Source: Neomicrococcus aestuarii
GTDB lineage: Bacteria; Actinomycetota; Actinomycetes; Actinomycetales; Micrococcaceae
NCBI RefSeq assembly: GCF_014201135.1
Contig: NZ_JACHDR010000001.1
Span: 1-64,000 of the forward strand
Reading direction: 5' to 3'
Length of the DNA stretch: 64,000 bases
Part shown: in pieces, positions 19,092-29,387 of the stretch
How positions within the stretch are numbered: position 1 is the stretch's first letter
Layout: the number at the start of each line of letters is the position of its first letter
Notes under the pieces: model-generated
Databases searched by the model: none
What the model saw: only the letters and a program-made list of their open reading frames with translations
What the model was told of the DNA's origin: nothing
Position numbers and translations under genes: made by a program

Positions 19092-19550
19092 TCACTCTGA
19101 GAGCGCGAGGATCAGGCTGTCAACAAATGCGATGAAGTCCACGGAGTCCACTGCCTGCTCCAGGAGGATGAATGACTCGCGATCGTCAGGGGAGTCTGCC
19201 GGGCGCCACCGCACCAAGAGGGACGCGGGAACAGTAAAGCGGTACACGTGGCCGGTGGTGGTTGCCAGCTGAACCTGGTTCATGCCATCCACGCCCACCT
19301 CATTGATGTTGGTGAGGTTGATGGTGCGGGCCACCCCCAGGGGTTCGCCACTCAAAGGGTCTATGGGCGCCACGATGCACTCAAGCGGTTGTGTGCGGTA
19401 TCCCACCAAAAAGCTTCCCCCGGACCCGGCGATTCCCGTGGCGTACACCACGTTGTAACTACCGAAGTTCGGGATCTGCGAATCGAAGGATTCCCTGAGT
19501 TTGCGCTTGAGTTCAGCGTCCACGGGTGACTCTTGCTGGGGATCCGTCAT
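19092..19550 (-). CDS. Conserved-looking hypothetical protein
   Basis: I do not recognise this gene. The 152-residue product (start ATG 19548-19550; a GTG at 19583 would add 11 residues) has no signal peptide or membrane segment. It has an acidic N-terminus and a central beta-rich part (SGGSFLVGYRTQPLECIVAPI, then INLTNINEVGVDGMNQVQLA). It is divergent from ilvD. The codon usage looks like neighbouring backbone genes. Confidence 0.6.
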   Translation of the reverse strand: MTDPQQESPVDAELKRKLRESFDSQIPNFGSYNVVYATGIAGSGGSFLVGYRTQPLECIVAPIDPLSGEPLGVARTINLTNINEVGVDGMNQVQLATTTGHVYRFTVPASLLVRWRPADSPDDRESFILLEQAVDSVDFIAFVDSLILALSE

Positions 19551-19621
19551 GCTCTCGATTCTAGGCGGAGACGAATGTTTCACGAATTGGTCACAGGTTC
19601 AGCGCGAGTCGCGGGCGGACG

Positions 19622-19627
19622 TAGGAT
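19622..19627 (+). promoter_or_regulatory. -10 box for ilvD (leaderless)
   Basis: TAGGAT is followed by six bases (CGACTC) and the ilvD ATG. It fits a leaderless promoter. Confidence 0.5.
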
Positions 19628-19633
19628 CGACTC

Positions 19634-21337
19634 ATGACGCAGGAATCCACAGTAGATATCAAGCCTCGTAGTCGTACTGTTACGGACGGCATTCACGCGG
19701 CTCCGGCACGCGGAATGTTCCGCGCCGTGGGCATGGGCGACGAGGATTTTTCGAAGCCCCAGATCGGCATTGCGAGCTCTTGGAATGAGATCACGCCGTG
19801 TAACTTGTCCCTCAACCGTTTGGCCCAGGGCGCTAAGGAAGGCGTCCACGCTGGTGGCGGTTTCCCGATGCAGTTCGGAACCATTTCCGTATCCGATGGC
19901 ATTTCCATGGGCCACGAAGGTATGCACTTCTCGCTGGTCTCTCGCGAAGTCATTGCTGACTCTGTAGAAACCGTCATGGAGGCCGAGCGCCTCGACGGCT
20001 CCGTCCTCTTGGCTGGTTGCGATAAGTCCCTCCCGGGCATGCTGATGGCAGCTGCTCGCCTCAACCTCTCCTCGGTGTTCTTGTACGCCGGATCCATCAT
20101 GCCGGGCTTCGCCAAGCTTGAAGATGGCACGGAAAAAGAAGTGACCCTCATTGACGCTTTCGAAGCCGTTGGCGCATGCGTCGCCGGCAAGATGAGCATG
20201 AAGGACCTCGATGCCATTGAGCGCGCCATCTGCCCAGGCGAAGGCGCTTGTGGCGGCATGTACACGGCTAACACCATGGCGTGCATCGGTGAAGCTCTTG
20301 GCATGTCTTTGCCAGGCTCCGCCGCCCCACCATCGGCAGACCGCCGCCGCGACATGTTCGCTCGCCAGTCCGGCGAAGCCGTGGTGGAGTTGCTCCGCAA
20401 GGGCATCCGGGCTCGTGACATCATGACTAAGGAAGCTTTCGAGAACGCCATCGCCGTCACCATGGCCTTCGGTGGTTCCACGAACGCTGTTCTTCACTTG
20501 CTCGCGATTGCTCGTGAAGCAGAGGTTGATCTGACCCTCGAGGACTTTAACCGTATTGGCGACAAGATCCCGCACTTGGGTGACCTCAAGCCGTTCGGCC
20601 GCTACGTCATGCATGACGTGGACAAGATCGGCGGTGTTCCCGTGATCATGAAGGCGCTGCTCGATGCAGGCCTGCTCCACGGCGATGCGCTCACCGTGAC
20701 CGGCAAGACTGTTGCCGAGAACCTCGCGGGCATCAACCCACCAGATCCTGATGGCAAGGTGCTCCGTGCGATGGATAACCCCATCCACAAGACCGGTGGC
20801 ATCACCATCCTTCACGGCTCCTTGGTGCCTGAAGGAGCTGTGGTGAAGTCTGCTGGCTTCGACGCGGACATCTTCGAAGGCACCGCCCGCGTGTTTGACC
20901 GCGAGCAGGGCGCGCTGAAGGCACTCGACAACGGCGAAATAAAGGCCGGCGACGTCGTAGTCATCCGCTACGAAGGCCCTAAGGGCGGACCGGGCATGCG
21001 CGAAATGCTCGCCATCACCGGCGCCATCAAGGGTGCTGGCTTGGGCAAGGACGTTCTTTTGCTCACCGATGGTCGCTTCTCCGGCGGAACCACCGGCTTG
21101 TGCATCGGTCACGTTGCTCCGGAAGCCGTTGACGGCGGTCCTATCGCTTTCGTGAAGGACGGCGACAAGATCCGCGTTGATATCGCGGCTCGTACCCTCG
21201 ATTTGCTCGTAGACGAAGCTGAGCTAGAGGCCCGCAGGGTGGGCTGGGAGCCGCTTCCGGCTCGTTACACCAAGGGTGTGCTCGCGAAGTACGCCAAGTT
21301 GGTGAACTCTGCCAGCAAGGGTGCCTACACCGGCTAA
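19634..21337 (+). CDS. ilvD: Dihydroxy-acid dehydratase
   Basis: The 567-residue enzyme dehydrates 2,3-dihydroxy acids to the 2-keto acid precursors of valine, isoleucine and leucine. Family signatures include [10 protein letters not shown] with an iron-sulfur Cys, [33 protein letters not shown], and the C-terminal [19 protein letters not shown]. The length is normal. It is transcribed separately from ilvBNC: a -10 box abuts the start, and a hairpin at 21488-21510 follows the gene. Confidence 0.97.
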   Translation: MTQESTVDIKPRSRTVTDGIHAAPARGMFRAVGMGDEDFSKPQIGIASSWNEITPCNLSLNRLAQGAKEGVHAGGGFPMQFGTISVSDGISMGHEGMHFSLVSREVIADSVETVMEAERLDGSVLLAGCDKSLPGMLMAAARLNLSSVFLYAGSIMPGFAKLEDGTEKEVTLIDAFEAVGACVAGKMSMKDLDAIERAICPGEGACGGMYTANTMACIGEALGMSLPGSAAPPSADRRRDMFARQSGEAVVELLRKGIRARDIMTKEAFENAIAVTMAFGGSTNAVLHLLAIAREAEVDLTLEDFNRIGDKIPHLGDLKPFGRYVMHDVDKIGGVPVIMKALLDAGLLHGDALTVTGKTVAENLAGINPPDPDGKVLRAMDNPIHKTGGITILHGSLVPEGAVVKSAGFDADIFEGTARVFDREQGALKALDNGEIKAGDVVVIRYEGPKGGPGMREMLAITGAIKGAGLGKDVLLLTDGRFSGGTTGLCIGHVAPEAVDGGPIAFVKDGDKIRVDIAARTLDLLVDEAELEARRVGWEPLPARYTKGVLAKYAKLVNSASKGAYTG

Positions 21338-21376
21338 GTAGTTAGCACGGCGCTGCTCAGCAGTACCGCGTGAAGT

Positions 21377-21420
21377 GAGCTGTGTCGTCGTCCTTTCTAG
21401 GGATTACGACGACGCAGCTC
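21377..21420. repeat. Inverted pair of the recurrent 13-mer (hairpin) downstream of ilvD
   Basis: A 15-base arm (21377-21391) is complementary to the arm at 21406-21420 apart from one G-T pair, with a 14-base loop. The right arm is an exact copy of the recurrent motif on the minus strand, and the left arm has one substitution. No T tract follows, so a terminator role is unproven. Confidence 0.7.
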
Positions 21421-21487
21421 GCCCCCGGTGCCTCGCTGACACAAGGTGCCACCCCGGACCGCAATCCGGGCTCGACCCGAGCGGGGT

Positions 21488-21510
21488 GCGTCCAAAGAAT
21501 GGACGCTTTG
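21488..21510 (+). terminator. Probable intrinsic terminator of ilvD
   Basis: GCGTCC (21488-21493) and GGACGC (21501-21506) pair around a 7-base loop, followed by TTTG. The tail is short, so efficiency is uncertain. It lies between ilvD and the ilvB leader. Confidence 0.5.
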
Positions 21511-21574
21511 TCCAAATAATGAGATTGGTGTTTCGGTAATTGACGAGGCAACAATCGCGGGGGAGACTAATCAC

Positions 21575-21628
21575 ATGCAGAAGCTGGTATCCGTCGTCCT
21601 AGTCATTCGTGAGCGCGTCTCTGAATGA
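21575..21628 (+). CDS. ilvB leader peptide (attenuation)
   Basis: A 17-codon open frame encoding [17 protein letters not shown]. Eight of 17 residues are Val, Leu or Ile, five of them in the run VVLVI. GGGGGAGAC lies just upstream as a ribosome-binding site. It stands 101 bases before ilvB and directly ahead of a terminator hairpin. This is the expected layout for ribosome-mediated attenuation of ilvBNC, known in corynebacteria and enterobacteria: slow translation when branched-chain aminoacyl-tRNA is scarce would prevent terminator formation. Too short for routine gene finders. Confidence 0.85.
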   Translation: MQKLVSVVLVIRERVSE

Positions 21629-21654
21629 CCACTTCGTCGTAACCGGTGACGCGC
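21613..21654 (+). promoter_or_regulatory. Leader hairpin (GCGCGTC/GACGCGC) upstream of the ilvB attenuator
   Basis: GCGCGTC (21613-21619, inside the last codons of the leader peptide) is perfectly complementary to GACGCGC (21648-21654), which ends one base before the terminator stem. It may be the pause hairpin or part of the switch. The exact alternative folds were not computed. Confidence 0.5.
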
Positions 21655-21693
21655 GAACCCCAACCGCCAAACACGGCCGGAGGGGTTCTTTTT
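21655..21693 (+). terminator. ilvBNC attenuator (Rho-independent terminator)
   Basis: GAACCCC (21655-21661) pairs with GGGGTTC (21682-21688); the inner CCGCC and GGCCGG can extend the stem. A run of five T follows (21689-21693). It lies between the leader peptide and ilvB, so it would stop transcription when branched-chain amino acids are plentiful. Confidence 0.85.
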
Positions 21694-21728
21694 ATGTGCA
21701 GGTCACAGAACAAGCAAAGGAAGAACAC

Positions 21729-23609
21729 ATGAGTCAGGGAAAACCTGTGAGTCCGCAACAGGCAGCTAAGGCTGCTGGGTGGTCCAAGGATCCTGCTCCG
21801 GTCTCTTCCGCCGTGGAAGCGTCGTCCCTTATTCAAGGGCCGAACAACATAGTTGCTCCCACGGAGATGACTGGCTCACAAGCCATCGTCCGCTCATTGG
21901 AAGAACTGGGCGTCACAGACGTCTTTGGGTTGCCAGGTGGAGCTATCCTCCCCACCTACGACCCGCTCATGGACTCGTCCAAGATCAACCACATCTTGGT
22001 CCGTCATGAGCAAGGAGCTGGCCACGCCGCGCAAGGCTACGCCATGGTCACCGGAGAAGTCGGCGTGTGCATTGCCACGTCTGGCCCCGGAGCTACCAAC
22101 CTCGTCACCCCGATCGCCGACGCGCACATGGACTCTGTCCCGCTCGTCGCAATCACCGGTCAGGTCAACAGCGCTTTCATCGGCACCGACGCCTTCCAAG
22201 AAGCGGACATCGTGGGCATCACGATGCCTATCACCAAGCACGCGTTTTTGGTGACCAACCCTAATGACATCCCACGCGTCATGGCCGAAGCGTTCTACAT
22301 CGCCTCCTCCGGACGCCCAGGACCGGTCTTGGTGGATATCTCCAAGGATGCCCAGCAGGCCAAGATGACCTTCGAATGGCCACCCAAGATCGATTTGCCC
22401 GGCTACCGCACCGTGGTCCGCGGCCACGCCAAGCAGGTTCGCGAAGCTGCGAAACTGATTGCTGCGGCAGAACGTCCCGTGTTCTACGTGGGCGGCGGTG
22501 TGATCAAGGGTCACGCCTCCGTCGAACTGAAGGAACTGGCCGAGCTCGTGGGCGCACCTGTTGCCACCACGCTGATGGCTCGCGGCGCCTTCCCTGACTC
22601 GCACGAACAGCACGTCGGCATGCCTGGCATGCACGGCTCGGTGTCCGCTGTGACCGCTCTTCAGCAGGCTGACCTGCTGATTACCCTCGGCGCGCGCTTC
22701 GATGACCGCGTGACCGGTGTCTTGGAGTCTTTCGCTCCAAACGCCAAGGTCATCCACGCTGACATTGATCCGGCAGAAATTTCCAAGAACCGCACCGCCG
22801 ATGTTCCCATCGTGGGCTCGGTCAAGGAGATCATCCCGGAGCTTCGCGAAGCTGTGGAGCAGGCCTTCGCAGAATCCGGTCGCCCGGATATCTCCGCTTG
22901 GTGGGCAACGCTCAACCGCATCCGCGAGACCTACCCCATCGGTTGGACCCCCACCGAAGACGGTCTCACGGCTCCGCAGAACGTCATCCAGCGCATTGGC
23001 GAACTCACCGGCCCCGAGGCTGTCTACGTTGCAGGCGTGGGCCAGCACCAGATGTGGGCTGCTCAATTCGTCAAATACGAGCGCCCTCACCAGTGGCTGA
23101 ACTCCGGCGGCTTGGGAACCATGGGTTACTCAGTGCCAGCGGCCATGGGCGCCAAGGTCGGCAACCCGGACCGCGTGGTCTGGGCCATCGATGGCGACGG
23201 TTGCTTCCAGATGACCAACCAAGAGTTGGCTACCTGCGTTATCAACAACATCCCCATCAAGGTTGCTGTCATCAACAACTCCTCGCTGGGCATGGTGCGT
23301 CAGTGGCAGACCCTCTTCTACGATGGCCGCTACTCCAACACGGACCTGAACACGGGTGCCGGCACGGTACGCGTTCCTGACTTCGTAAAGTTGGCAGACG
23401 CTTACGGCATGGTGGGCTTGCGTTGCGAACGCGACGAAGACATCGATGCCACCATCCAAAAGGCCCTCGAGATCAATGACCGCCCTGTGCTCATTGACTT
23501 TGTGGTGAGCCGGGACGCGATGGTGTGGCCGATGGTCCCGTCCGGCGTCTCCAACGATGACATTCAAGTTGCCCGCGGCATGACTCCTACGTGGGAAGAA
23601 GAGGACTAA
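21729..23609 (+). CDS. ilvB: Acetolactate synthase large subunit
   Basis: The 626-residue TPP enzyme makes acetolactate or acetohydroxybutyrate, the first common step to Val, Ile and Leu. Visible are the TPP glutamate region ([16 protein letters not shown]), the FAD/central domain, and the Mg-TPP motif [20 protein letters not shown]...NN. The ATG at 21729, preceded by AAGGAAG, is chosen. An upstream in-frame ATG at 21609 is rejected because it would run through the leader peptide end and attenuator. First gene of ilvBNC. Confidence 0.97.
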   Translation: MSQGKPVSPQQAAKAAGWSKDPAPVSSAVEASSLIQGPNNIVAPTEMTGSQAIVRSLEELGVTDVFGLPGGAILPTYDPLMDSSKINHILVRHEQGAGHAAQGYAMVTGEVGVCIATSGPGATNLVTPIADAHMDSVPLVAITGQVNSAFIGTDAFQEADIVGITMPITKHAFLVTNPNDIPRVMAEAFYIASSGRPGPVLVDISKDAQQAKMTFEWPPKIDLPGYRTVVRGHAKQVREAAKLIAAAERPVFYVGGGVIKGHASVELKELAELVGAPVATTLMARGAFPDSHEQHVGMPGMHGSVSAVTALQQADLLITLGARFDDRVTGVLESFAPNAKVIHADIDPAEISKNRTADVPIVGSVKEIIPELREAVEQAFAESGRPDISAWWATLNRIRETYPIGWTPTEDGLTAPQNVIQRIGELTGPEAVYVAGVGQHQMWAAQFVKYERPHQWLNSGGLGTMGYSVPAAMGAKVGNPDRVVWAIDGDGCFQMTNQELATCVINNIPIKVAVINNSSLGMVRQWQTLFYDGRYSNTDLNTGAGTVRVPDFVKLADAYGMVGLRCERDEDIDATIQKALEINDRPVLIDFVVSRDAMVWPMVPSGVSNDDIQVARGMTPTWEEED

Positions 23610-23612
23610 ATC

Positions 23613-24131
23613 ATGGCCCGTCATACCCTGTCTGTCCTCGTGGAGGACGTGCCCGGTACGTTGACCCGCGTTGCTGGCTTGTTTGCCCGACGCGCATTCA
23701 ACATCAATTCTCTTGCGGTGGGACCCACCGAAATCAAGGGCGTCTCCCGCATGACTGTGGTGGTGGACGCCGAAGGCGATTTGTTGGAGCAGGTTACCAA
23801 GCAGCTCAACAAGCTCGTCAACGTCATTAAGGTCGTGGAACTTGCGCCGGAAGCATCCGTGCAGCGTGACCACATCCTCGTGAAGGTGCGCGCTGATTCG
23901 GCGACTCGTTTGCAAGTGACGCAAGCGGCCGATCTGTTCCGCGCCCAAGTGGTGGACGTGTCCAACGATTCGCTCGTCATCGAGGCGACCGGTGGGGCAG
24001 AGAAGCTCAACGCGCTTCTCTCCGTACTGGAACCATTCGGTGTTCGCGAGATTGTGCAGTCTGGCACCGTTGCGGTGGCACGCGGCTCAAAGTCGATGTC
24101 TGACCGAGCTCTTCGTCAAGCGTCTGCGTAA
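23613..24131 (+). CDS. ilvN: Acetolactate synthase small (regulatory) subunit
   Basis: A 172-residue ACT-domain protein, MARHTLSVLVEDVPGTLTRV then FARRAFNINSLAVGPTE. It binds the large subunit and confers valine feedback inhibition. It begins three bases after the ilvB stop, with a purine-rich ribosome-binding site in the end of ilvB. The second half (from about residue 85) is the usual ALS small-subunit C-terminal domain. Confidence 0.97.
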   Translation: MARHTLSVLVEDVPGTLTRVAGLFARRAFNINSLAVGPTEIKGVSRMTVVVDAEGDLLEQVTKQLNKLVNVIKVVELAPEASVQRDHILVKVRADSATRLQVTQAADLFRAQVVDVSNDSLVIEATGGAEKLNALLSVLEPFGVREIVQSGTVAVARGSKSMSDRALRQASA

Positions 24132-24182
24132 ACCCTTCGCGGATCACTGACACGAATTTAATACCTGTAAGTAATTTCAATA

Positions 24183-25255
<1,073 letters not shown>

Positions 25256-25299
25256 GCGTTCCGCGCTTCGCGACTGACCGTCCCCAAAATGTGTCAATG

Positions 25300-25343
25300 A
25301 CGACGCCGCCGCTCCGCACCTACGGACGCGGCGGCGTCGTTTT
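25300..25343 (+). terminator. Intrinsic terminator of ilvBNC
   Basis: ACGACGCCGCCGC (25300-25312) and GCGGCGGCGTCGT (25328-25340) are perfectly complementary. Inner TCCG and CGGA extend the stem, and a T run (25340-25343) follows. It is a very stable hairpin, and its arms resemble the recurrent 13-mer. Confidence 0.9.
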
Positions 25344-25396
25344 ACCTTAAGTAAGTACCAAACCCCACACCCCCCCTCAACCGAAGGTTTTCCCTC

Positions 25397-26986
25397 GTGA
25401 CTGCAAAACCCATCGTTTTGATCGCTGAAGAACTCTCGCCCGCAACCGTCGAAGCTCTCGGCCCAGACTTTGAAGTGCGCAACACCAATGGTGCAAACCG
25501 CGCCGAACTGCTTCGCGACATCGTTGATGTTGACGCCATCTTGGTGCGCTCCGCCACGCAGTTAGACGCCGAAGCTATTGCCGCAGCTAAGAACCTCAAG
25601 GTCATCGCGCGCGCTGGCGTTGGCTTGGACAACGTTGACATCAAGGCCGCCACTGTGGCCGGCGTGATGGTAGTGAACGCTCCTACCTCAAACATCATTT
25701 CCGCAGCCGAGCTCACCGTAGGCCACATTGTGTCCTTGGCGCGCAACATCCCAGCAGCCAACGCGTCGTTGAAGAACGGCGAGTGGAAGCGCTCCAAGTA
25801 CACCGGTACCGAGCTGTATGAAAAGACCGCAGGCATCATCGGTTTGGGCCGCATCGGCGCCCTCGTCGCCGCCCGCCTTCAGGGCTTCGAAATGGAGATC
25901 GTTGCCTACGATCCCTACGTAACCCCTGCTCGCGCACAGCAGCTCGGCGTGAAGCTCTTGCCCCTTGAGGAACTCCTTGAGGTCTCCGACTTCATCACCA
26001 TCCACATGCCAAAGACGCCGGAGACGGTGGGCATGTTGGGCGCTGAGGCGTTCAAGAAGATGAAGAAGTCCGCGTTCGTTATCAACGTGGCCCGCGGTGG
26101 ACTCGTGGACGAGGCCGCTCTTGAAGAGGCCCTCGAAGCAGGCGAAATCGCTGGCGCCGGCATTGACGTGTTCGTCAAGGAACCAGCAACTGACGTGCCA
26201 TTCTTGGGCCGCGAAAACGTGACCGTAACTCCTCACCTGGGCGCTTCCACGGATGAAGCACAGGAGAAGGCTGGTATTGCGGTTGCCAAGTCTGTGCGCT
26301 TGGCACTGGCTGGCGAGTTGGTTCCGGACGCAGTGAACGTTGCCGGCGGCGTGATTGCTTCCGAGGTTCGTCCTGGTATCCCGCTCGTGGAGAAGCTCGG
26401 CCGCATTTTCACGGCTCTTGCCACGGACCGCGTGGTCAACGTGGACATTGAAGTTGCCGGTGAAATCGCTTCCCTCGATGTAAAGGCGCTTGAACTCGCT
26501 GCTCTCAAGGGTGTCTTCATGGACGTAGTATCCGATTCCGTGTCCTACGTGAACGCGCCGCTTCTTGCCGAACAGCGCGGCATGGCTCACCGCTTGGTGA
26601 CCACCTCCGTTTCTGAGGAATACCGCAACGTGCTGACCGTTTCCGGTGCTCAAGCCAACGGTGCCCAGATCTCTGTCTCCGGTACGCTCACCGGTCCTAA
26701 GCAGATCGAGAAGCTCGTAGCCGTGAACGGTTACGAACTCGAAATGCCGCTATCCGAGCACATGATCGTGTTGCAGTACCAGGACCGCCCCGGCGTGATT
26801 GGTAGCTTGGGCTCGCTGTGCGGTGCTGAAGACGTCAACATTGCTGGCATGCAGGTCTCCCGCAGCAAGGCTGGCGAAGCTCTCGCCGTCTTGTCCGTGG
26901 ACAACGGCCTTCCTGAAGGCTTGCTCGAGCGCGTGCGCGACGGCATTGGCGCCACGGTAACCCGCGAGATCAACCTCAGCGAGTAA
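25397..26986 (+). CDS. serA: D-3-phosphoglycerate dehydrogenase
   Basis: The long-form (529-residue) enzyme catalyses the first step of serine synthesis. It has an NAD-binding GLGRIGALVAARLQGFE, the catalytic Arg/Glu/His segments (INVARGGLVDEAAL; TPHLGASTDEAQEKAG), an intervening domain (about 320-450) and a C-terminal ACT domain (QYQDRPGVIGSLGSLCGAE) for serine feedback. The start is GTG at 25397 with GAAGG upstream. It follows ilvC as commonly seen in Micrococcales. Confidence 0.97.
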   Translation: MTAKPIVLIAEELSPATVEALGPDFEVRNTNGANRAELLRDIVDVDAILVRSATQLDAEAIAAAKNLKVIARAGVGLDNVDIKAATVAGVMVVNAPTSNIISAAELTVGHIVSLARNIPAANASLKNGEWKRSKYTGTELYEKTAGIIGLGRIGALVAARLQGFEMEIVAYDPYVTPARAQQLGVKLLPLEELLEVSDFITIHMPKTPETVGMLGAEAFKKMKKSAFVINVARGGLVDEAALEEALEAGEIAGAGIDVFVKEPATDVPFLGRENVTVTPHLGASTDEAQEKAGIAVAKSVRLALAGELVPDAVNVAGGVIASEVRPGIPLVEKLGRIFTALATDRVVNVDIEVAGEIASLDVKALELAALKGVFMDVVSDSVSYVNAPLLAEQRGMAHRLVTTSVSEEYRNVLTVSGAQANGAQISVSGTLTGPKQIEKLVAVNGYELEMPLSEHMIVLQYQDRPGVIGSLGSLCGAEDVNIAGMQVSRSKAGEALAVLSVDNGLPEGLLERVRDGIGATVTREINLSE

Positions 26987-27003
26987 CTAGAAAACAACGT
27001 GTG

Positions 27004-27096
27004 AAGGTGCGGTGAACGTTCCTCCTACGTGTTCTTCGGTACGTGTATTTCACTACGCGTGACCGAATACATGGCGGGGGAGCGCACCGCACCTTT
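27004..27096 (+). repeat. Long-range inverted repeat after serA
   Basis: AAGGTGCGGTG (27004-27014) and CACCGCACCTT (27085-27095) are perfect complements about 70 bases apart. Nested arms TTCGGT (27035-27040) and ACCGAA (27062-27067) lie inside. A short T run follows the outer arm, so it may act as the serA terminator despite its unusual loop. Confidence 0.5.
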
Positions 27097-27215
27097 GCTG
27101 TGTCCGCACCGCAGTTTTACCGGTTCTAACGCTGGTGTGCTGACGAATGCGTGTGATGTTGCGGTCATGTGGGTCAAGTGGCGATGAAAACCACAGTCGT
27201 GGCGCGGAACTGCGG

Positions 27216-27221
27216 TAGATT
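27216..27221 (+). promoter_or_regulatory. -10 box for metG (leaderless)
   Basis: TAGATT lies three bases before an ATG and six bases before the following GTG (27228). The spacing suggests transcription starts at the GTG codon. Confidence 0.45.
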
Positions 27222-27224
27222 CTT

Positions 27225-28793
27225 ATGGTGACTGAGCAGCAATCAACTACCGTGCAGAAGCCGTTCTACATTACGACGGCGATTTCCTATCCGAACGGTG
27301 ACCCTCACTTGGGCCACGCTTACGAGTTCATTGCCACTGACGCAATGGCACGTTTTAAGCGTTTGGACGGGTTCGAGGTCTTCTTCCTCACCGGAACGGA
27401 CGAGCACGGTCAGAAGATGCTCCAGACCGCTACCAAAGAGGGCCTGACGCCTCGCCAGCTCGCGCAGCGAAATTCTGATCGCTTCCAGCGTGCTCAGCAG
27501 GGCTTGGGCATCAGCTTCGATCGCTTCATCCGCACCACGGATCCCGATCACTTGGTGGCGTGTCAGGATATTTGGCGCAAGATGGAAGCCAACGGCGACA
27601 TCTACCTCGACAAGTACGCTGGCTGGTACTCCGTGCGCGACGAAGCCTTCTACATTGAAGATGACACCGAGATCCGCGATGGTGTGCGGTACTCGAAGGA
27701 AACCGGTACTGAGGTGGAATGGACCGAAGAAGAGTCTTACTTCTTCCGCCTTTCCAAGTACCAGGACAAGCTTCTGGAGCTCTACAAGAACCAGCCCGAT
27801 TTCGGTGCACCCCGCTCACGCTTCAACGAAGTGATTCGCTTCGTGGAACGCGGACTCGAGGACCTGTCGATCTCCCGCACCACCTTTGACTGGGGCATTC
27901 CGGTCCCTGGCAATGACAAGCACGTGATGTACGTGTGGGTGGATGCTCTTACGAACTACCTCACCGGTGTGGGGTACCCGGATAAGGATTCCGAGCTTTT
28001 CAAGAAGTTCTGGCCAGCCGATGTTCACGTAATCGGTAAGGACATCTCTCGCTTCCACGCCATCTACTGGCCAGCGTTCTTGATGTCCGCCAAGATCGAG
28101 CTGCCCAAGCGCATCATGATCCACGGCCACCTACACAACAACGGCATCAAGATGTCCAAGTCCCTCGGAAACGTAGTTTCACCTGAGGACTGGGTGACTT
28201 CCTACGGCCTTGACCAGATGCGCTTCTTCCTCTTGCGTGAAGTGCCTTTTGGCGCGGATGGAAACTACTCCCACGATGCAATCGTGGGCCGCATGAACTC
28301 CGACCTCGCCAACAACCTGGGCAACTTGGCGCAGCGTTCCCTATCCATGGTGGCGAAGAACCTGGGCGGAGTTGTTCCGGAGCCGGGCGAATTTACGGAC
28401 GCGGATCAGGAGATTCTGGCGAAAGCTGCTGAGCTCTTGGGCGTTTCCCGCACGTTCTACGAAACGCAGGAATTTAGCCGTGCTCTGGAAGCTACGTGGG
28501 CGGTTCTTGGTGACACCAACGCGTACTTCGCCGAGCAGGAGCCGTGGGTGCTCCGCAAGACGGATCCCGCGCGTATGGCAACGGTCTTGTACGTGACACT
28601 TGAGGTGTTGCGTCGCGTGTCTTTGCTGGTTCAGCCCATCATGCCGGACTCAGCGAGCTTGTTGCTGGACGCCCTCGGACAGTCCGAAGGCGCCGGACGC
28701 ACCTTCGCGGCTTTTGATGTTCCGCTGGCCGCCGGCACTCAGCTTCCTGCCCCACAGCCGATCTTCCCCAAGTATGAGGAGCCGGCAGAGTAA
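27225..28793 (+). CDS. metG: Methionyl-tRNA synthetase
   Basis: A 522-residue class I synthetase that charges tRNA-Met. The HIGH-type motif is [15 protein letters not shown] and the KMSKS motif is [10 protein letters not shown]. The short form lacks a C-terminal tRNA-binding/dimerisation domain. The start could be ATG 27225 or GTG 27228; the latter fits a leaderless transcript from the TAGATT box. No T-box leader is visible. Confidence 0.95.
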   Translation: MVTEQQSTTVQKPFYITTAISYPNGDPHLGHAYEFIATDAMARFKRLDGFEVFFLTGTDEHGQKMLQTATKEGLTPRQLAQRNSDRFQRAQQGLGISFDRFIRTTDPDHLVACQDIWRKMEANGDIYLDKYAGWYSVRDEAFYIEDDTEIRDGVRYSKETGTEVEWTEEESYFFRLSKYQDKLLELYKNQPDFGAPRSRFNEVIRFVERGLEDLSISRTTFDWGIPVPGNDKHVMYVWVDALTNYLTGVGYPDKDSELFKKFWPADVHVIGKDISRFHAIYWPAFLMSAKIELPKRIMIHGHLHNNGIKMSKSLGNVVSPEDWVTSYGLDQMRFFLLREVPFGADGNYSHDAIVGRMNSDLANNLGNLAQRSLSMVAKNLGGVVPEPGEFTDADQEILAKAAELLGVSRTFYETQEFSRALEATWAVLGDTNAYFAEQEPWVLRKTDPARMATVLYVTLEVLRRVSLLVQPIMPDSASLLLDALGQSEGAGRTFAAFDVPLAAGTQLPAPQPIFPKYEEPAE

Positions 28794-28819
28794 GAGTGAT
28801 CTCGCACCCTCAAGGGGTT

Positions 28820-28880
28820 CGATTTCCCGCTTCTTCTTCACATCGCAGGTCGAATTAGTTTGGGAACAATAGGGAAATCG
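28820..28880. repeat. 9-base inverted repeat between metG and the secreted-protein operon
   Basis: CGATTTCCC (28820-28828) and GGGAAATCG (28872-28880) are perfect complements 43 bases apart in an otherwise AT-rich spacer. No T run follows; function unclear. Confidence 0.35.
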
Positions 28881-28959
28881 TAATCCATCACAGTGGCCCA
28901 CGATTGTTATGTAAATGTGACATTCAAAACGGTTGTTAGTAAAAACCCGTTGAGGTAGC

Positions 28960-28994
28960 GTCAAGTTGACAGTGAACTACTGCCACTTGGCAAT
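28960..28994 (+). promoter_or_regulatory. Candidate promoter and palindrome for the secreted I36-like protein operon
   Basis: The palindrome GTCAAGTTGAC (28960-28970) overlaps a consensus -35 TTGACA (28966-28971). Seventeen bases further is GGCAAT (28989-28994), a weak -10. The ribosome-binding site GGGGGGAAG and the ATG at 29009 follow. The overlap suggests a repressor site, which is inferred. Confidence 0.4.
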
Positions 28995-29008
28995 GGGGGG
29001 AAGTCAAA

Positions 29009-29380
29009 ATGGGTGCGAAAAAGAAAATCTCTGTCTACGCACTTTCCGCTATTTCAAGCGTCGCGCTTGTATCGTCGCTCTCCGTGTCGGGAGCACCGCG
29101 GGCTGAGGCGGCGTTAAGTCAGTGTGGTACCAATAGGGCTTGTGCATGGTGGGACCAGAATTATTCCGGAACATTTGGATATTGGACGTCAAGCCAGTCC
29201 TATCTGTCTGGGTGGAACGATGTGATAAGTTCCACCATGAATCACCGGAGCGGTGATATTGGATGGTGGACTGATGCTGGCTATTCAGGACTTTCAATGA
29301 TCTATGGACCAGGTGTCGGCGGCTATTATGTTTGGCCGCATATTGCGGAAAACAGCATTAGTTCAGTCTATTTCTACTAG
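29009..29380 (+). CDS. Small secreted I36/beta-gamma-crystallin-like protein
   Basis: A 123-residue precursor. The Sec signal peptide (MGAKKK, a hydrophobic core, then AEA cut site near residue 34) leaves a mature protein of about 89 residues, rich in Trp, Tyr, Gly and Ser. The pattern CGTNRACAWWDQNYSGTFGYW, then GDIGWWTDAGYSG, resembles peptidase-inhibitor family I36 (Streptomyces metalloproteinase inhibitor, a crystallin fold), with a Cys pair at 39 and 45. It is the first gene of an operon with a lipoprotein, an adaptor and a MacB-like ABC protein. Role (inhibitor, bacteriocin-like or signal) is unknown. The AT content is above the flanks. Confidence 0.65.
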   Translation: MGAKKKISVYALSAISSVALVSSLSVSGAPRAEAALSQCGTNRACAWWDQNYSGTFGYWTSSQSYLSGWNDVISSTMNHRSGDIGWWTDAGYSGLSMIYGPGVGGYYVWPHIAENSISSVYFY

Positions 29381-29387
29381 GAAAACC

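Noticed and set aside
19580-21112. A 510-codon open frame antisense to ilvD
   Set aside because: Shadow of ilvD; His/Val-rich composition with no recognisable domain.
21609-21728. N-terminal extension of ilvB from the ATG at 21609
   Set aside because: It would translate the attenuator stem and the T run; ATG 21729 has a ribosome-binding site and matches the family N-terminus.
27100-27224. T-box riboswitch upstream of metG
   Set aside because: No AGGGTGGNACCGCG-type sequence or specifier stem could be found; only unrelated inverted repeats are seen.
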